In this document: positions 43,551 to 55,164 of the stretch, in pieces
Position numbering within the stretch: the first letter of the stretch is position 1
How the letters are laid out: each line of letters begins with the position of its first letter
Position numbers and translations under genes: made by a program
DNA from: Przewalskia tangutica
Taxonomy: Eukaryota; Streptophyta; Magnoliopsida; Solanales; Solanaceae
Assembly: GCA_029844215.1 (NCBI GenBank)
Contig: CM056736.1
Coordinates: 25,233,501 to 25,297,500 of the forward strand
Direction of reading: 5' to 3'
Length of the DNA stretch: 64,000 nucleotides
The notes under the pieces: model-generated
The model's database searches: none
What the model saw: only the letters and a program-made list of their open reading frames with translations
What the model was told of the DNA's origin: nothing

Positions 43551-45147
43551 TGAAAGTATATGTATGTCCTAGAGATAACCTGTATTATGACAAATTTACT
43601 TTATATACATTCGTATTATTATTAATGGAGATTAATATTTTGCCATTTGCAATTATTGAATTATTAGTTGATTGTTTATGATATTTTATAATATGCATCC
43701 CTAGAGTTTAGGTTGTTATTAATAGTGTGAGATATTAATATTGTAGTGTAACTCTTCAAATAGCCTTGACTAATGATCATCGAGAATGGAATATCGATGA
43801 TATGTGATAAGTCGACATGTGGTATGCATCACATCCTTAGAGGATGTAGTATGTCTCACCTGCTACGAGTTACAGATACTCATGATGGACACATGGATAC
43901 TTTGGAAGTATTGGTATACCCTGATGATATACTATTTGTTATACATGTTTAAAGTATAATCAATGTGTGGGAGATAGAAATTCTCAGACTTGAGGTCGAT
44001 ACGCACCTTGTCTACAGAGTAATATACTTTAATCCTTTCTTAAGCTCAAATGCTTTATAGGTTGAGATAAGGCTTGTATTGGGTACATTACGATATGGAT
44101 TAAAGGTGGTAGTTGAACCAAGATTAGGATTCATTCCTCGAATGTATATTCGAGAGAGCACTCAGTTTCTTAGTGATATTAGGTTGACTAAGCCGTTGGT
44201 CAACGCAATAGACATATCTAGGATATGGTCTTGTTGTCAACCAATATAGATGAGATATAATAATTAAGCTATTTGGATAGAGACTTGGCAAATCCTAAGC
44301 TTGATCAAGTGCGTCGTGAATGAAAGGATTTTATCTTCCCACATAGAGGTTCAGTTTACCAGATTCGTGTAAATATACTTCACATATTGAGTTCATCTTC
44401 CGGCGTCATCTAGGAGTTCCGTGTAGACCCTAATATGATTAGTGTCGATATGTGAAGGTATGTAGGGTAACACTATGTCAATTGTTCCTTCGATCTAAGG
44501 ATGTAATGAGAGAATATAAATGTTCGATTTATAATCGAGATATTTGAATGAATAATGATTATTTAATTAAGTAGAAATTGAATTTAGGATTTAATTAAAA
44601 TGAAAACGAGACGACGTACCACACTGGACGTCGAGGGCCGCGACACTTGAAACATAGAGCCGCAGAGCCATAGGGTCGCGGCGCCTACTACTTGAGCCGC
44701 GGTGCCGCAAAGCCAGTGGGTCAGTCTGACTGACCCATTGCGCCTCATTTTCTGGGCCTGACCCACTTGAAATCCTAGCTGCGTTTTAAATCTAAAATGC
44801 AGCTATAAATAGGGGTTCTATTCATTATTCAACAGACAAAATTTCATATATTATTCTAAGTCTTAGAATCAAAATTCTCGAACCTTTGTCGCATTTCCTA
44901 GTTATTTGAAGGAGGTATACATCGGAGTTCTAGGAACTTGCAATCGAGGATCAATTGTGTGCGCACCCTCGGATTACTAAAAGACTCCAGATTTGTCAAA
45001 CTGTAAGTATTCTATCGATGCACTACGGTTATATATACCTGTTATGATTTCAATGTTCTTTCATTACTACATAATCATCTTTCAGTTCGTCGCTTGTTGG
45101 GTTTGAAATACAAATTTTTAAATTTTACTGCGTATACGAACCCAACA
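43551..45147 (+). mobile_element. Copia C 3' LTR
   Basis: TGAAAGTATATG to CGAACCCAACA, 1597 bp, following a purine-rich 'agtgagaga'. The partner is the LTR at 60870-62440 (minus). U3 has a GC-rich block (44630-44712), a palindrome (44715-44739) and a TATA box (44803-44811). No 5' LTR for this element is in the window. Confidence 0.85.
44803..44811 (+). promoter_or_regulatory. TATA box of copia C LTR
   Basis: CTATAAATA about 90 bases after the GC-rich block, followed by gggg and a leader starting near 44835. A strong plant TATA consensus. Confidence 0.6.
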
Positions 45148-45463
45148 AAACCCTACACTTTTAATTCTTCTTTTATCACTAGGATTTCTGATTTTCACTC
45201 CTCACTAACTGGAAAAAAGTGAATGGAAAATTTCTTTTGGGAGTGACATCTGGACATAGCTTATTTCTTCTTTTGTGATAAAGGATAAAAGCGTATATGT
45301 ACGTCTAATTTGATGATGTTGTACATTTTTTTTCTTTTGCAAAATACGAAAACATATTATCAAGTAAGACTATTTTAGAATTTCCTGGAGAAATATATTA
45401 GAAACAGGAAGTGATTGAGGATTTTTTTAAAAAATAAATAGCCTAAATAAAGCGAAGTACTCA
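45148..45463 (+). repeat. Flank shared with inverted copy at 60638-60869
   Basis: The sequence after copia C matches, inverted, the sequence before copia E: aaaccctaca, cactcctcac, ggaaaaaagtgaatgg, ttgcaaaatacgaaaacata and aataaatagcctaaataaag occur in the same order. The plus copy has two additional stretches of about 35 and 45 bases. The match ends at gcgaagtac. Confidence 0.88.
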
Positions 45464-45680
45464 TTTGTATAATTGTATCAAAATTCAAAAATTGGGATTG
45501 AAATTGGTAACTAGTTTGAGGATCATGCATCAAGCAAAGTTTCAATTTTTAACATCGATTACACGTCGACATTACGTCAGTGTTTGGTGCATTCGTTCAT
45601 TCTTTAAATTATTATTGTTACTTTATTTTAATTATCCCAATTAATTTCATTATCTTTAATTATTTATTTACATAATTAGA
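45464..45680 (+). other. Repeat piece and undefined left border of outer hAT
   Basis: 45465-45555 (tttgtataattgtatcaaa, ggtaactag, atcatgcatcaagc) has a diverged copy at 56567-56660 in the same orientation. Between 45556 and 45680 the left end of the outer hAT element should lie, but I see no terminal repeat. Confidence 0.5.
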
Positions 45681-47401
45681 ATGGAAGGAATTAGACGTAT
45701 GATTAAGGGTGTTTCTTTTAGTAGGGGTAGCAAGGGCAAGAGTATCTCTTCTAGTCATCCTATTCCTGGTCAGGATGATTTGATTGATTACACTCATATA
45801 GATGAAACTATTTTTTAATGAAATACCATTAGATGCTGAGATGTATTCTGCAACTGAACCAGACTTTAATTTAGACGATAATCTAGATGACACGTCCACT
45901 AGTGCACCTCAACCTCAGGAGTCTGAGCCTGAAACTACAACTGTAATGCCTCATATTCCCCCTAGTATGAGACGAGGGCCCACACAACGGCCATTAAAAT
46001 CACATGCATGGTTATTTTTTATAGGGACAAAGAGAATCAAGTAGTTAGATGTAAAATGTCTAAAAATGTTTATCAATTTAAAATCAGAAAAGGTTAGGGT
46101 GGGACGGGAGGTTTATTAAGACATGTACAAGGCTTTCACAAAACTAAGTGTGATGAATACGAGGCTACAAAGTTGGTGTTCCAATGCGCTCTGAGTCGGG
46201 ACAAGGTTCACATAGTGTTCCGGACCAAGTACATGGTCAAATTAACCCGACGACTAAGGGAATTGTAGGTCCTAAGTACGTTAAAAATAGAGATAGGAAA
46301 GAAATAGCAAAATTAGTTGCGGTGGAGGGTTTGCTTTTTGCATTTCCTTCTCTCCTGATTTTATCCATTACATAAGAGATATGTGTAATCCTGCTTTTAA
46401 CGATTTTCTTAGATCAACTATTAGGAAAAATATTTTTAAATTTGCACACATGAATATCGATAATATTTACGTGATGCATTATATCATTTTTCTGACAAAG
46501 TATCTATCACTTTTAATCTAGGCCTAGTACTAACGACAATGATTATTTAACGATAACATATCATTGGATAGATCATAATTGGTCTATACAAAATCGTATT
46601 TTAGCATATAGATATATTGATGATAGACATACTGAAACTTTTATTGCACAAAATATTCATTAAGTTTGTGATTATTATGGTATAACTGACAAAATTATGA
46701 CGGTTATGTTAGTTATTGTTTCTTCTAATAATTATGTTGTGAGACTTATAAAAGATCTATTAACTCTATCTTTTTAGATCATTTTCACATAAAATATGTG
46801 TGTCATTTTATAACTTAGTTGTAAAGGATGATCTATCATTTTTTGAAGACATTCTTAATAAAGTACAATTTGCTATAAACTTTATTTTTAGAAGTAATAA
46901 AATACAAAGACGCAAAGAGTATAAAAAAAACTTGTCACGATTGTGGCTTACCTTATAGAAATTTTTTTGAAGAAGTAGCGACTAGGTGGAATTCTCTATA
47001 TGAACAACTACTTGTTGCTTACGATTATAAAAGACCTATAACTTTATTTTTTAATGCTCATAATCGAAATCTAACTGATATGCTTGTAGATAATGATTGG
47101 GGGAAAATCTCATAACTTATTGGATGTTTAGAGAATTTTTTTCAAGCAACTAAAGAATTTTCTCATGTATATTATCCTACTATTTCAACTATGTTATTTT
47201 ATATAGCTCTAATATTTTTGTTACTTAATGAATATATGGAAAATCCATTATAAGGCACCTATTAAAAAAATATTTATCAAATTAAAAAAAATCATATTCC
47301 AAGTATTTATATTATTGGTGATGTATTAAATCCGACTTTTAAAATAGACGGTTGTAAAACACCTATTGAAACGATTAATGATTGTATATCAGTACTTCTA
47401 C
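45681..47401 (+). pseudogene. Outer hAT transposase, N-terminal part
   Basis: hAT transposases cut and paste DNA elements. ATG at 45681 starts MEGIRRMIKGVSFSRGSKGK, similar in layout to the inner copy. A stop follows (45816), then another frame gives an acidic stretch and KSHAWLFF with VRCKMCKNVYQF-like residues, a BED zinc finger in broken frames. Further pieces (46184-47400) include RKEIAKLVAVEGLLFAFPSL and NDYLTITYHWIDHNWSIQNR-like core residues with many stops. The gene is interrupted at 47402-47409 (CTCCAACT) by the inner hAT and continues at 50811. Confidence 0.85.
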
Positions 47402-47409
47402 CTCCAACT

Positions 47410-50400
47410 ATAGGTGTCTAACGGGCTGAACCGGTCCGGACCCTTACCGGGTTTAATCGGTTCCGGATCGGTTACCGGTTCGGTTCACCGGACTACCGGG
47501 CCGGTTCGTTACCGGATTCCGTGTCGCCCGTATGTTCGGTCGAACCGGTCCTACCGGTCCGGTTTCAATTTTTTTTTTATTTCTAGTATTTATTTTCTAT
47601 AATATAAACTAAATTCAATTTAAATATGTAATATAATAATATAATATATAATTTAGTTGTATATATTAAAATTGAAACTTTAAAGTTAACTTTTTATTTT
47701 ATAGTTTATAACTTTATACTTTATAGTTTATAACTTTATATTGTAAATTTGTAATTATACTTTTATTAATTTATTAGATTAGTAGATATAAGTTAACAAA
47801 TAAGTAATAACATATTAACAACTAAATAGATAGTAAAATTAAAATTAATGATAAGATGTAAACTTTTGAACTTTCATAACGTTAATAAGAGTACATAATG
47901 AAGTAATAATAATTTTATTTACATATTATGCATCCTTCTTGCAAGTTCTTCACAATCTATAGGTTGATTGAATTGGTTATGCTCCATAGCCTCTAAATCT
48001 GGAGTATTAATTTCAGTCCCGCCTCCGCTCCCGCCTTCCAAAATATTGCCTATTTCTTCATCTTCCGGAGAATTAACGTCTCCACATCCTTTATTTCTTC
48101 TCTCTGATCTGATCCAATCCCTTGCTGCACTAACACTTCTAATGTGCTTCCACCCAACGAGTGACGTGTGTCTCCTATTTGATCTCGTGCTTGGCTAAAT
48201 GCACTTCGTAAGCCACCGTTGAGATCGACACATTAAGAACATCCCGCCATCGCAAGTACCGGAATTGCCTTTTGTTATCCCGCCACCATTGTAAAGCGGT
48301 CAAAAATTTTCTTGGCTCACTGCTTTTGCAAATAAAATTGCATCTCATCGCAAGATCGGCTTGTGGTTGGTTGTGTTGTAAAAGTGCTCCATATGTCTAA
48401 AGATTCTTCTTCATCGTCATCATCATTGAATCCTGCAGTGTAGACACGTAACTGCAACTAGAAGGAATATTAGTAGCAGAGTTGGTGTTATCATGTAATG
48501 TAGCATAATATCCATATAATGTAGTTAAATTAGTATCAAGTTTACTTATGCAATCAAATGAAGATGGAGTTTCGCTTGACCTATTTCCATATAAGTATAT
48601 AAACTAAATATTAAATTATGACAATCTACTTTTTAATAGAAGGATTTAAGATCGCACTAATACAATAAACATCAGAATAGGAAAAAATATTTTTAAACTT
48701 TTCAAACATAATCAGAATCGTATCTTTATATTTCACATTTGATTTTAAACCATAAAGTAAATATGAAATTTCAAATATATGAGCTAAAGCATTACAAATC
48801 ATTGGGTAATAAGATCCTGAAAATTCAACAGTTGCAGTGTAAAATTTACGTAAAATTTTTAAAAGTTCACCAATTGATTTCTAATGTTCGCTGGTTAACA
48901 TATACATCACGTTCTTACAATGCGCATTTGCAACATGTGTTATGGGTCTTTATACTTATAACATTCTTTTAAAAATAAATAAGTATAATTCCACCGTAAT
49001 AATCTCTTCCGCATGAATTTAGGTCTCAAATTAAATTGTTTACATTTTTCTTTAAATTCTATAATTCTATTTTTCCTATTATTACCCTGAATAACTCCAA
49101 CAGCTTTTTTGACAAGTTTTATTTCAGGTGAAAATAAATCAAGACCACTTTTAACAATTAAATTATAAATATGACAAGCACAACGAACATGAAATATATC
49201 AGGAAGTGGTGGTTGTACTTCCGCTTTAAAAATCTACAAAGAAGAGATTATTAGATGCATTATCGAATGATACACAAAGTATTTTATTATAAAGATTATA
49301 TTTTTGGGCATAAAACAAATAGTTTCGCTTTATATATTTTTCAAGATGACTTTGATCCTCGCCATACGCAAAAGCAATAATACGCTTTTTCCATTCTAAA
49401 ATTTTCATCAATCCAATGACAAGTAATTGTTAAATAATCATAACTGCTCAACATGTCCAATGTCCAAGTAAAACTAACATGGCATGGAAGGTTAGCAAAC
49501 AAATATTGCAAGAAAATAACATAATCATTATGAAGTCTAAAAATATTGGCTCTGGTAGTACTACGAGGAACACCTTTAAAAAAAGGATTATATACTCTTT
49601 GAATATATGTAATTAAATATGAAGAAGCAAAAGAAAAAGGTAAACAACCTCCGACAATCATTTTTGCTAATTCAATGCGATCTTTTTTTGGATCGTACTT
49701 AGCCAACCCCCCAGTTAATGGATTAAGTTGTTGTTGACCGGGTTCTAAATCAGAGACAGCATCCCATTGTGCCGTATGATCGTGTTTTATATGTCTACCT
49801 ATAGTGCCCGTCCCCCGTCACCACCCCCTGTCTTATGTTTATAAGTTCTCCCACAAATATTACATTTAACTCTATCAGTACCCACAACTTTATCATAAAA
49901 GAGCCACACTTTACTCCTTTTTTTTCTTGCTACTGGTCCTGGTAAAGGAGGTCTACGACTACGACTACCACTAGCAGTACCAACATTGACAGAAGGAACA
50001 CTAGTAGTTGTAGGAGGTTCTTGTTCTTGTTCTTCAAGTTCATCAATATCATCTAATTGAACGTTATCATATTCATTATCTTCTATTCCAAAATCTTCTT
50101 GCATTTGATCATAATCTATATTTTGATTAGATGATGAAGAACCTACAGATTTTTTACCCCTTGAACTAGATTTACGGCGCAGTCCCGACGCAATTCCCCT
50201 TAGTAAAGACATTATAAAATATTTAAATAATCAACAAATAAATATGACAATTTAATAAAATAATTAGAGAATGAAACGAGTGTACCAAACTTCGGGATTC
50301 AGAATTCAATTGAAACTCAAGCTCAAGTCTCAAGGTCTTGCTACTTTGAATTTGAAAACTAATAATAATAATAACTTGAAAATTGATAATAAAGATGATT

Positions 50401-50810
50401 AAGAGAGTATGAGAAATTGAGAATAAGAGAATTGAGAGAAATGTTGTGTGATAAAAATGAAGAAAATGTAGAGAATTTATAGATTTTTTAAAGGGTAAAA
50501 ATGTAATTAAAATAAATAAATAAACAAAAAAAAAAAACAGGGCCAACGGTCGAAATGACCGTTGGCAAGGCCCCCTGTGCCCTTCCCAAGCCCAACGGTA
50601 ACAATACCGTTTGGGCAAAATATTTTAATTTTTTTTTTGTTACCGGTAATGGAACCGATTTTCCGTTACCGGGCCTAACCGGTCCGGGCCTTACCGGGTT
50701 TTTTCATAACCCGTGCGGGTTGGGGTTGGGGGTCAATCCAACCCCCAACCCGGTATGCCCTTACCGGTCCGGGCCGGTCCGGGTCAACCCGGACCGGTTG
50801 ACTTGTTTAC
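47410..50810 (-). mobile_element. Inner hAT element, 3401 bp, TSD CTCCAACT
   Basis: Inserted antisense in the outer transposase gene; the 8-bp duplication CTCCAACT lies at 47402-47409 and 50811-50818. The ends ataggtgtctaacggg and, inverted, gtaaacaagtcaaccgg form an imperfect terminal repeat. Both terminal 170-bp regions are packed with ACCGGTCCGG-type repeats. It encodes a hAT transposase on the minus strand. Confidence 0.93.
47950..50212 (-). pseudogene. Inner hAT transposase, decayed
   Basis: The first frame (49799-50212) starts MSLLRGIASGLRRKSSSRGK, has an acidic stretch (DDIDELEEQEQEPPTTTSVP) and a BED zinc finger RSKVWLFYDKVVGTDRVKCN with ICGRTYKHKTGG; the frame then shifts. The core continues with DRIELAKMIVGGCLPFSFAS and YDYLTITCHWIDENFRMEKA (49226-49706). 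The C-terminal dimerisation region is visible at 48120-48330 as LQWWRDNKRQFRYL and AFSQARDQIGDTRHSLGGST in two frames. Several frameshifts make it inactive. Better preserved than the outer copy, consistent with a later insertion. Confidence 0.88.
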
Positions 50811-51510
50811 CTCCAACTCCAAAAAAATCAAATGAACAAACACCTAAGGAACCAACTAAAGAAGAAGTTTTGTCTAGTATACACGATGAATGCAAAAAAG
50901 TATATATGCATTACCAACATGAAAGTACTAGCAACCAATCGGCTTCTATACCATTTTCTTCTTTAATACAACCTTATAAAAGACATGATGTTTTTGCGGC
51001 TAGTATTGAAAACCTTAGAAATAGAATATTTAGTGGTTCCACTGCTAATCAACTTAGCGAGTTTGATATTTTTGTTTTGCATGGTGTTATACCGTACCAA
51101 ACAGTTCTCAATGAAGAATGACGTGAAGACTTACTTAAATACTGGAGAGAAAATGAGAAGACATTTCTGATACTAGCAAAGATGGCCCGAGATGTGTTGA
51201 ACATTCAAGTGTCATCAACACCGTCTGAAAGCACTTTTTATGTCGGAAGATTTCAAATAGGAGAGCACATACACTCATTAGCGGGAGACATCTTAGATAT
51301 TACAGTTCTATTCAGAGATTGGAAACGAGCGGAGTGTAGAAGATACGGTCAACCATAGATCAGCGAAGAAGTCGATTTAAACTACAATGAAATCTTATCA
51401 GAAGGAACTGGAAGTGACGTCGACCAATTTGACCAACAACTTCAAATTCCAACCGAAGAACCACAAGACATTTTGAAGAAATTAGAAAATGTGTTTATAA
51501 CTATGTAATT
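50811..51510 (+). pseudogene. Outer hAT transposase, C-terminal part
   Basis: Reading resumes after the second CTCCAACT with PKKSNEQTPKEPTKEEVLSS. It contains SGSTANQLSEFDIF, then in the same line of homology DLLKYWRENEKTFLILAKMA, RDVLNIQVSSTPSESTFYVG and ILDITVLFRDWKRAE, the hAT dimerisation domain. One stop follows NEE at 51119; the ending near 51510 (VFITM) is a plausible C-terminus. Confidence 0.88.
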
Positions 51511-51875
51511 TTTTAATTGTAATTTTACTATGTGATTTTCAACTTTTGAACAACACCACAAAGTTGCAATTTTAAAATTATATTACAAAAAATATATATT
51601 TCTATTAAATAATATAATAGGCACAAAAACAGTATTGAGATATTTTTATTACACTATCTTGTTCAATTGTTTAAGTGTTTATATTCACAATTTTTTTAAA
51701 ATTAAGTGTCTCAAAAACTGGAGTCTCGGACCCTACCCCGCCGCGCCAACACCGGTCCAATTTTCCGGTGTGATGTGGGACGGGATGGGACATCGGCAAG
51801 TCCTGACCCTTTCCCAGCCTCGCTGGGTCCCGTCTCGTCGGGTCCCACCCCGAACCCGACCCTTTGGACAACTCT
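51511..51875 (+). mobile_element. Outer hAT right terminal region
   Basis: After 200 AT-rich bases a GC-rich stretch (51725-51865) with gggtcccgtctcgtcgggtc and cccgaacccgaccc ends in 'tttggacaactcta' near 51875. Such subterminal repeats and an AGAGTTGTCCAAAGGG-like inverted end fit a hAT terminus. A matching left end was not found, so the border is approximate. Confidence 0.5.
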
Positions 51876-52918
51876 AAGTCCTATTACATTTTTTTGTGCG
51901 GAATGTCTTCCAAGGCACTGGTCTTTAATTTTTACCCCTTAAATTTGAAATTTTTAATTTTATCATTCGCCTACAAATTTATGGTTTTCGGGTTCAAATT
52001 TCTACTCAGAAAAAAATAAAAACAAATCAAAAGGAAGAGATTTGCCGCAAAAATTAGGCATATTCGAACAAAATTAGACCTATTAATTAGGCCTATATCG
52101 GCATAAATTTATCTTTAAGGCAGAGGTTTGTCTCAAGGCCTAATTTTAGATGAAAATTTGTCTTATGGCAGACATGTGCCGAATAGGCTTAATTTTGTCC
52201 GAATATGCTTAATTTTACCTGAATAGGCATAATTAAGGGATTCTTCTTTTTTAAGATTTTTTATGATTCTATAGTCAAACTTGGAGACAAAGGCGAGGTT
52301 TACAGCAAGCCCCCTTCTCTTGTTTTTCCTTGTTGTGACAAGGGGCTGAGGTAAGGAGTAGGCGAGCTAATCAGTTCCAAAAAATTCCTTCTCGCTTTTT
52401 TATTTATTTACTTTTGGGATGGTGTGGGAGAAGACTCTTTCCTTAAATAGGTCGAATAATTCCTGTCCCATTCATATTACCGTTGGCTTATGTGCCATAT
52501 ATTAACTCACATTTCCTTTTGATCGTTTCAATTGTAATTAAAATTCATTTGATAACCTTTTTAGTCGATGAAATCGTAAAACTATACGATTCGTCAGAAA
52601 ATGGCATAATAGTTACTTTTTCTGTATAACATGATTATTAGTTCCTCGTTGGATTTCTTCAAAACATTTCCCACAAAGCAATTTATATGAATCATTAATT
52701 TTTCCTTTCATGGAGTTTCTCCCTTATTCATATAATTCCATACTTATAAAAACAATTTAATTTAAGTAAAATAACTGGGCCCCTTTCGTGTGAATTGCCC
52801 GTCCTACTAGCCCACGATTTTCATCACATCATCGTCCACAAGCGACCCATTTCGCCATGGGCTTTTAGAAGCCTCAATAACTAAACGAGAAAAGAAGAGC
52901 CTTTGGCATAAATAGTTA
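51876..52918. other. No gene recognised
   Basis: 52040-52240 holds loosely repeated 'ggcataatt / aggcctaatttt' phrases. The rest is AT-rich and unassigned. From 52760 the sequence resembles ordinary intergenic DNA around the MITE target. Confidence 0.45.
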
Positions 52919-52926
52919 GTCCCACT

Positions 52927-53588
52927 TAGGGATGTCAATGGGGCGGGGCGGGGGCGGGGGAAGGGTATCCCATACCCGTATCCACCACCTAAAACACATC
53001 TCCACCCCCGCCCCACCACCCATCACGGGTAGTAATTCTTCCACCCACCCCCGCCCCACTTACTTCACGCGGATACCCACTTACCCGGCGGGTACCCATT
53101 AATAAAATGCTCAAATAATGTCTAGCAATTGTTTTAGTCACCAAAATGAAAGTTATATAAGAAAAATGAGAAAAAGGAACTTTTTCACTATGGTGTATTG
53201 AATATCAAGTCTAAAACCTTGCTAAAATATTATGAATATTAAAAAACAGTAAAGATGAAAATATTTAACAAAAAAAAGGAGAACAAAGAGAATAAGAAAA
53301 AGAAACGTGGTGCATTACGGTGCGGGTTAGCTCAAGTCACATTTTGAATCAAGAAAAGGCCAAATAAATTCGTAAATAGCCTAATTAAATCAATAGATGA
53401 TACGGATATGGGCGCGCAGTCGGTGTGGAGTACGGTCATGGTAACGGGGCGGGTGCGGGGCCGGTCTTATATGAAATCCACCTCCGCCCCACTACCCATG
53501 GCGGGTAGCACTTTTGATACCCATACCCGCCCCAATTGGAGCGGGTGCGGGGCGGTACCCGCATTTACCCGTCTCACTGACATCCCTA
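52927..53588. mobile_element. hAT-type MITE, 662 bp, TSD GTCCCACT
   Basis: Ends TAGGGATGTCAATGGGGCGG and, inverted, TAGGGATGTCAGTGAGACGG. The perfect 8-bp duplication GTCCCACT lies at 52919-52926 and 53589-53596. Both termini are GC-rich with gcggg/cccgc repeats, and the middle is AT-rich and non-coding. Confidence 0.95.
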
Positions 53589-53717
53589 GTCCCACTCCCA
53601 CTCCCACACCGACCGAAAGCTGAAACTCTATGCAATTCAAATAGCCGAAGCAGAAGAATGGTTATTGTCTTTTTGCGGACATCCGATAAAATTGGAATTA
53701 TATTTAAGTGATTTTAG

Positions 53718-53729
53718 CCCTTATAAAAA
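53718..53729 (+). promoter_or_regulatory. Possible TATA box
   Basis: CCCTTATAAAAA about 105 bases upstream of the ATG at 53831. Spacing to a start site and a 70-80-base leader would be normal for a plant promoter. Confidence 0.35.
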
Positions 53730-53830
53730 GAAAATTAATTTTTGAACTCCTTTCACGCTCATGTCATGTCGAGGTACTACAGAAAAAAACAGCAAAATCC
53801 GATTCAATTTATCGTAATCGATTAGTTAAC

Positions 53831-54007
53831 ATGTTGGCGAAAGCCGTTGCGCGCGCAATCCGTTTTCTTGCTCCCTTCATTACTTCCGGAGACAACCCAT
53901 TTATGATTCTAGCCGAGAAAACTAGTAAAAAGAAGGATCAAGAATGTTCTATAGGAGTGAGGGAGTTAGGTTTAGACTTGAACACTAGATTTTGTTCAAT
54001 AAGTTAG
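53831..54007 (+). CDS. Small ORF, 58 codons, unknown
   Basis: ATG at 53831 opens MLAKAVARAIRFLAPFITSG and the frame ends at a stop at 54005-54007 with RELGLDLNTRFCSIS. The N-terminal third is amphipathic with arginine and lysine, the middle has KTSKKKD and the end has LGLDLN, resembling an EAR-type repression motif. A TATA-like site lies upstream and 3'-UTR-like T-rich sequence follows. It lies outside all recognised transposons, 240 bases right of the MITE. I recognise no family. It could be the first exon of a larger gene, a short conserved gene fragment, or chance. Confidence 0.3.
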   Translation: MLAKAVARAIRFLAPFITSGDNPFMILAEKTSKKKDQECSIGVRELGLDLNTRFCSIS

Positions 54008-54655
54008 GGATCCTTAAGTCCCAGAGTTTATACAGAGAAGATTAGCTTGCCCCTGATTTTTCATTTGCATGATCCATTCTTTTTCTCCAATCCGCCATTT
54101 TTGTGTGCTCAACTTGCAGAAGTTATGGTCTCTATAGCTTCTTGGGTTTTGTTATAAAGCTTCTTGCTTTAACAATATTTATTGGGATGTCATTAAATTT
54201 TAGTTTTCAGAGCGAATTGTGAAATACTCCTTCCATTTTAAATAATTTATTGTGCTTCTCTTTTATATATTCTTTAAAAATATATAAACTAAGGCAGTTT
54301 AAATGTCAAAATGTTTTGCGTCAATAATCTACAATGAAGAGTATTCATGAATTTTCTTAAAACATTATTATTTTTGAAGTTATTTATGTCCAATTGGTAG
54401 AGGTACAATTTATTTTAGAACGCCTAGTTAAACCTCCTACTCACTTACGTGTACGTAATTAGAACTCTATGAACGCATAGGAAAGAAAAAAAGGCGAGGT
54501 AGTATTTCTTGACACACTTACGTGTACGTAATTTATTTTACAATGCATAATTTTTTTGAAAGGACGGTTTCTCATAAGTTAAATCTACGAAATAGTTCAT
54601 AATTATTTAAATATATTTTTTGTTTATTTTTTAATATATTTTTTATTTAGTTATG
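54008..54655. other. No recognisable feature
   Basis: AT-rich. 'acacttacgtgtacgtaatt' occurs twice (about 54442 and 54516) in a short direct repeat. No gene. Confidence 0.45.
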
Positions 54656-54905
54656 TTGGAAATTTACTAATGTGAAATTAAGTTTAATCCATTATTTATT
54701 ACTCGAACAATTGAGGTCTCGCACGTCGGAAATGCCGTTTCCACACACGTGCACATGTAGTGCCAAATATCGTAAATTTCATTAAGTGAAAGAGATAAAC
54801 GTTTGAGTCATAGAATGATGGACGATTATTGGTCAAATGACGCGTGTTTCATGTTGATAAATGAAGGAAGAAATGTACAATGTGTAAAAGATAAATCGAC
54901 TCGAT
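54656..54905 (+). mobile_element. Copia LTR fragment related to 9159
   Basis: TGTTGGAAATTTACTAATG and the following 250 bases match 9159-9410 with scattered changes, including ccgtttccacacacgtgcac. The match stops just before the GC-rich block that the first copy has. Confidence 0.8.
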
Positions 54906-55164
54906 TTTTTTTTTATATTATATATAGTGTTTTGCATTGTTCATAGAAGTTTGTTTCATTTATTATTCGTACAAGGTTTTCTTCATTTAGAATAATTTTG
55001 CATTTGTAGAGGATTTAACCAAATCTTGCAATGATTCTTCGATATATTTTGCATTATATCTTGTAAGTTTATCTAAAATTTTACATATAGTAAAAAATGA
55101 TAATGATATATATAGAAAGAGAAAGAGAGGGAGAGAGAATATTAGAATTAATTATATTTTCATT
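54906..55164. other. Unassigned AT-rich sequence
   Basis: A run of T at 54906-54913 and 'gaaagagaaagagagggaga' at 55116-55137 are simple sequence. No gene. Confidence 0.45.

Noticed and set aside
45802..46044. Independent small acidic protein gene
   Set aside because: Homologous position in the inner hAT shows that it is the acidic region before the BED finger of a frameshifted transposase.
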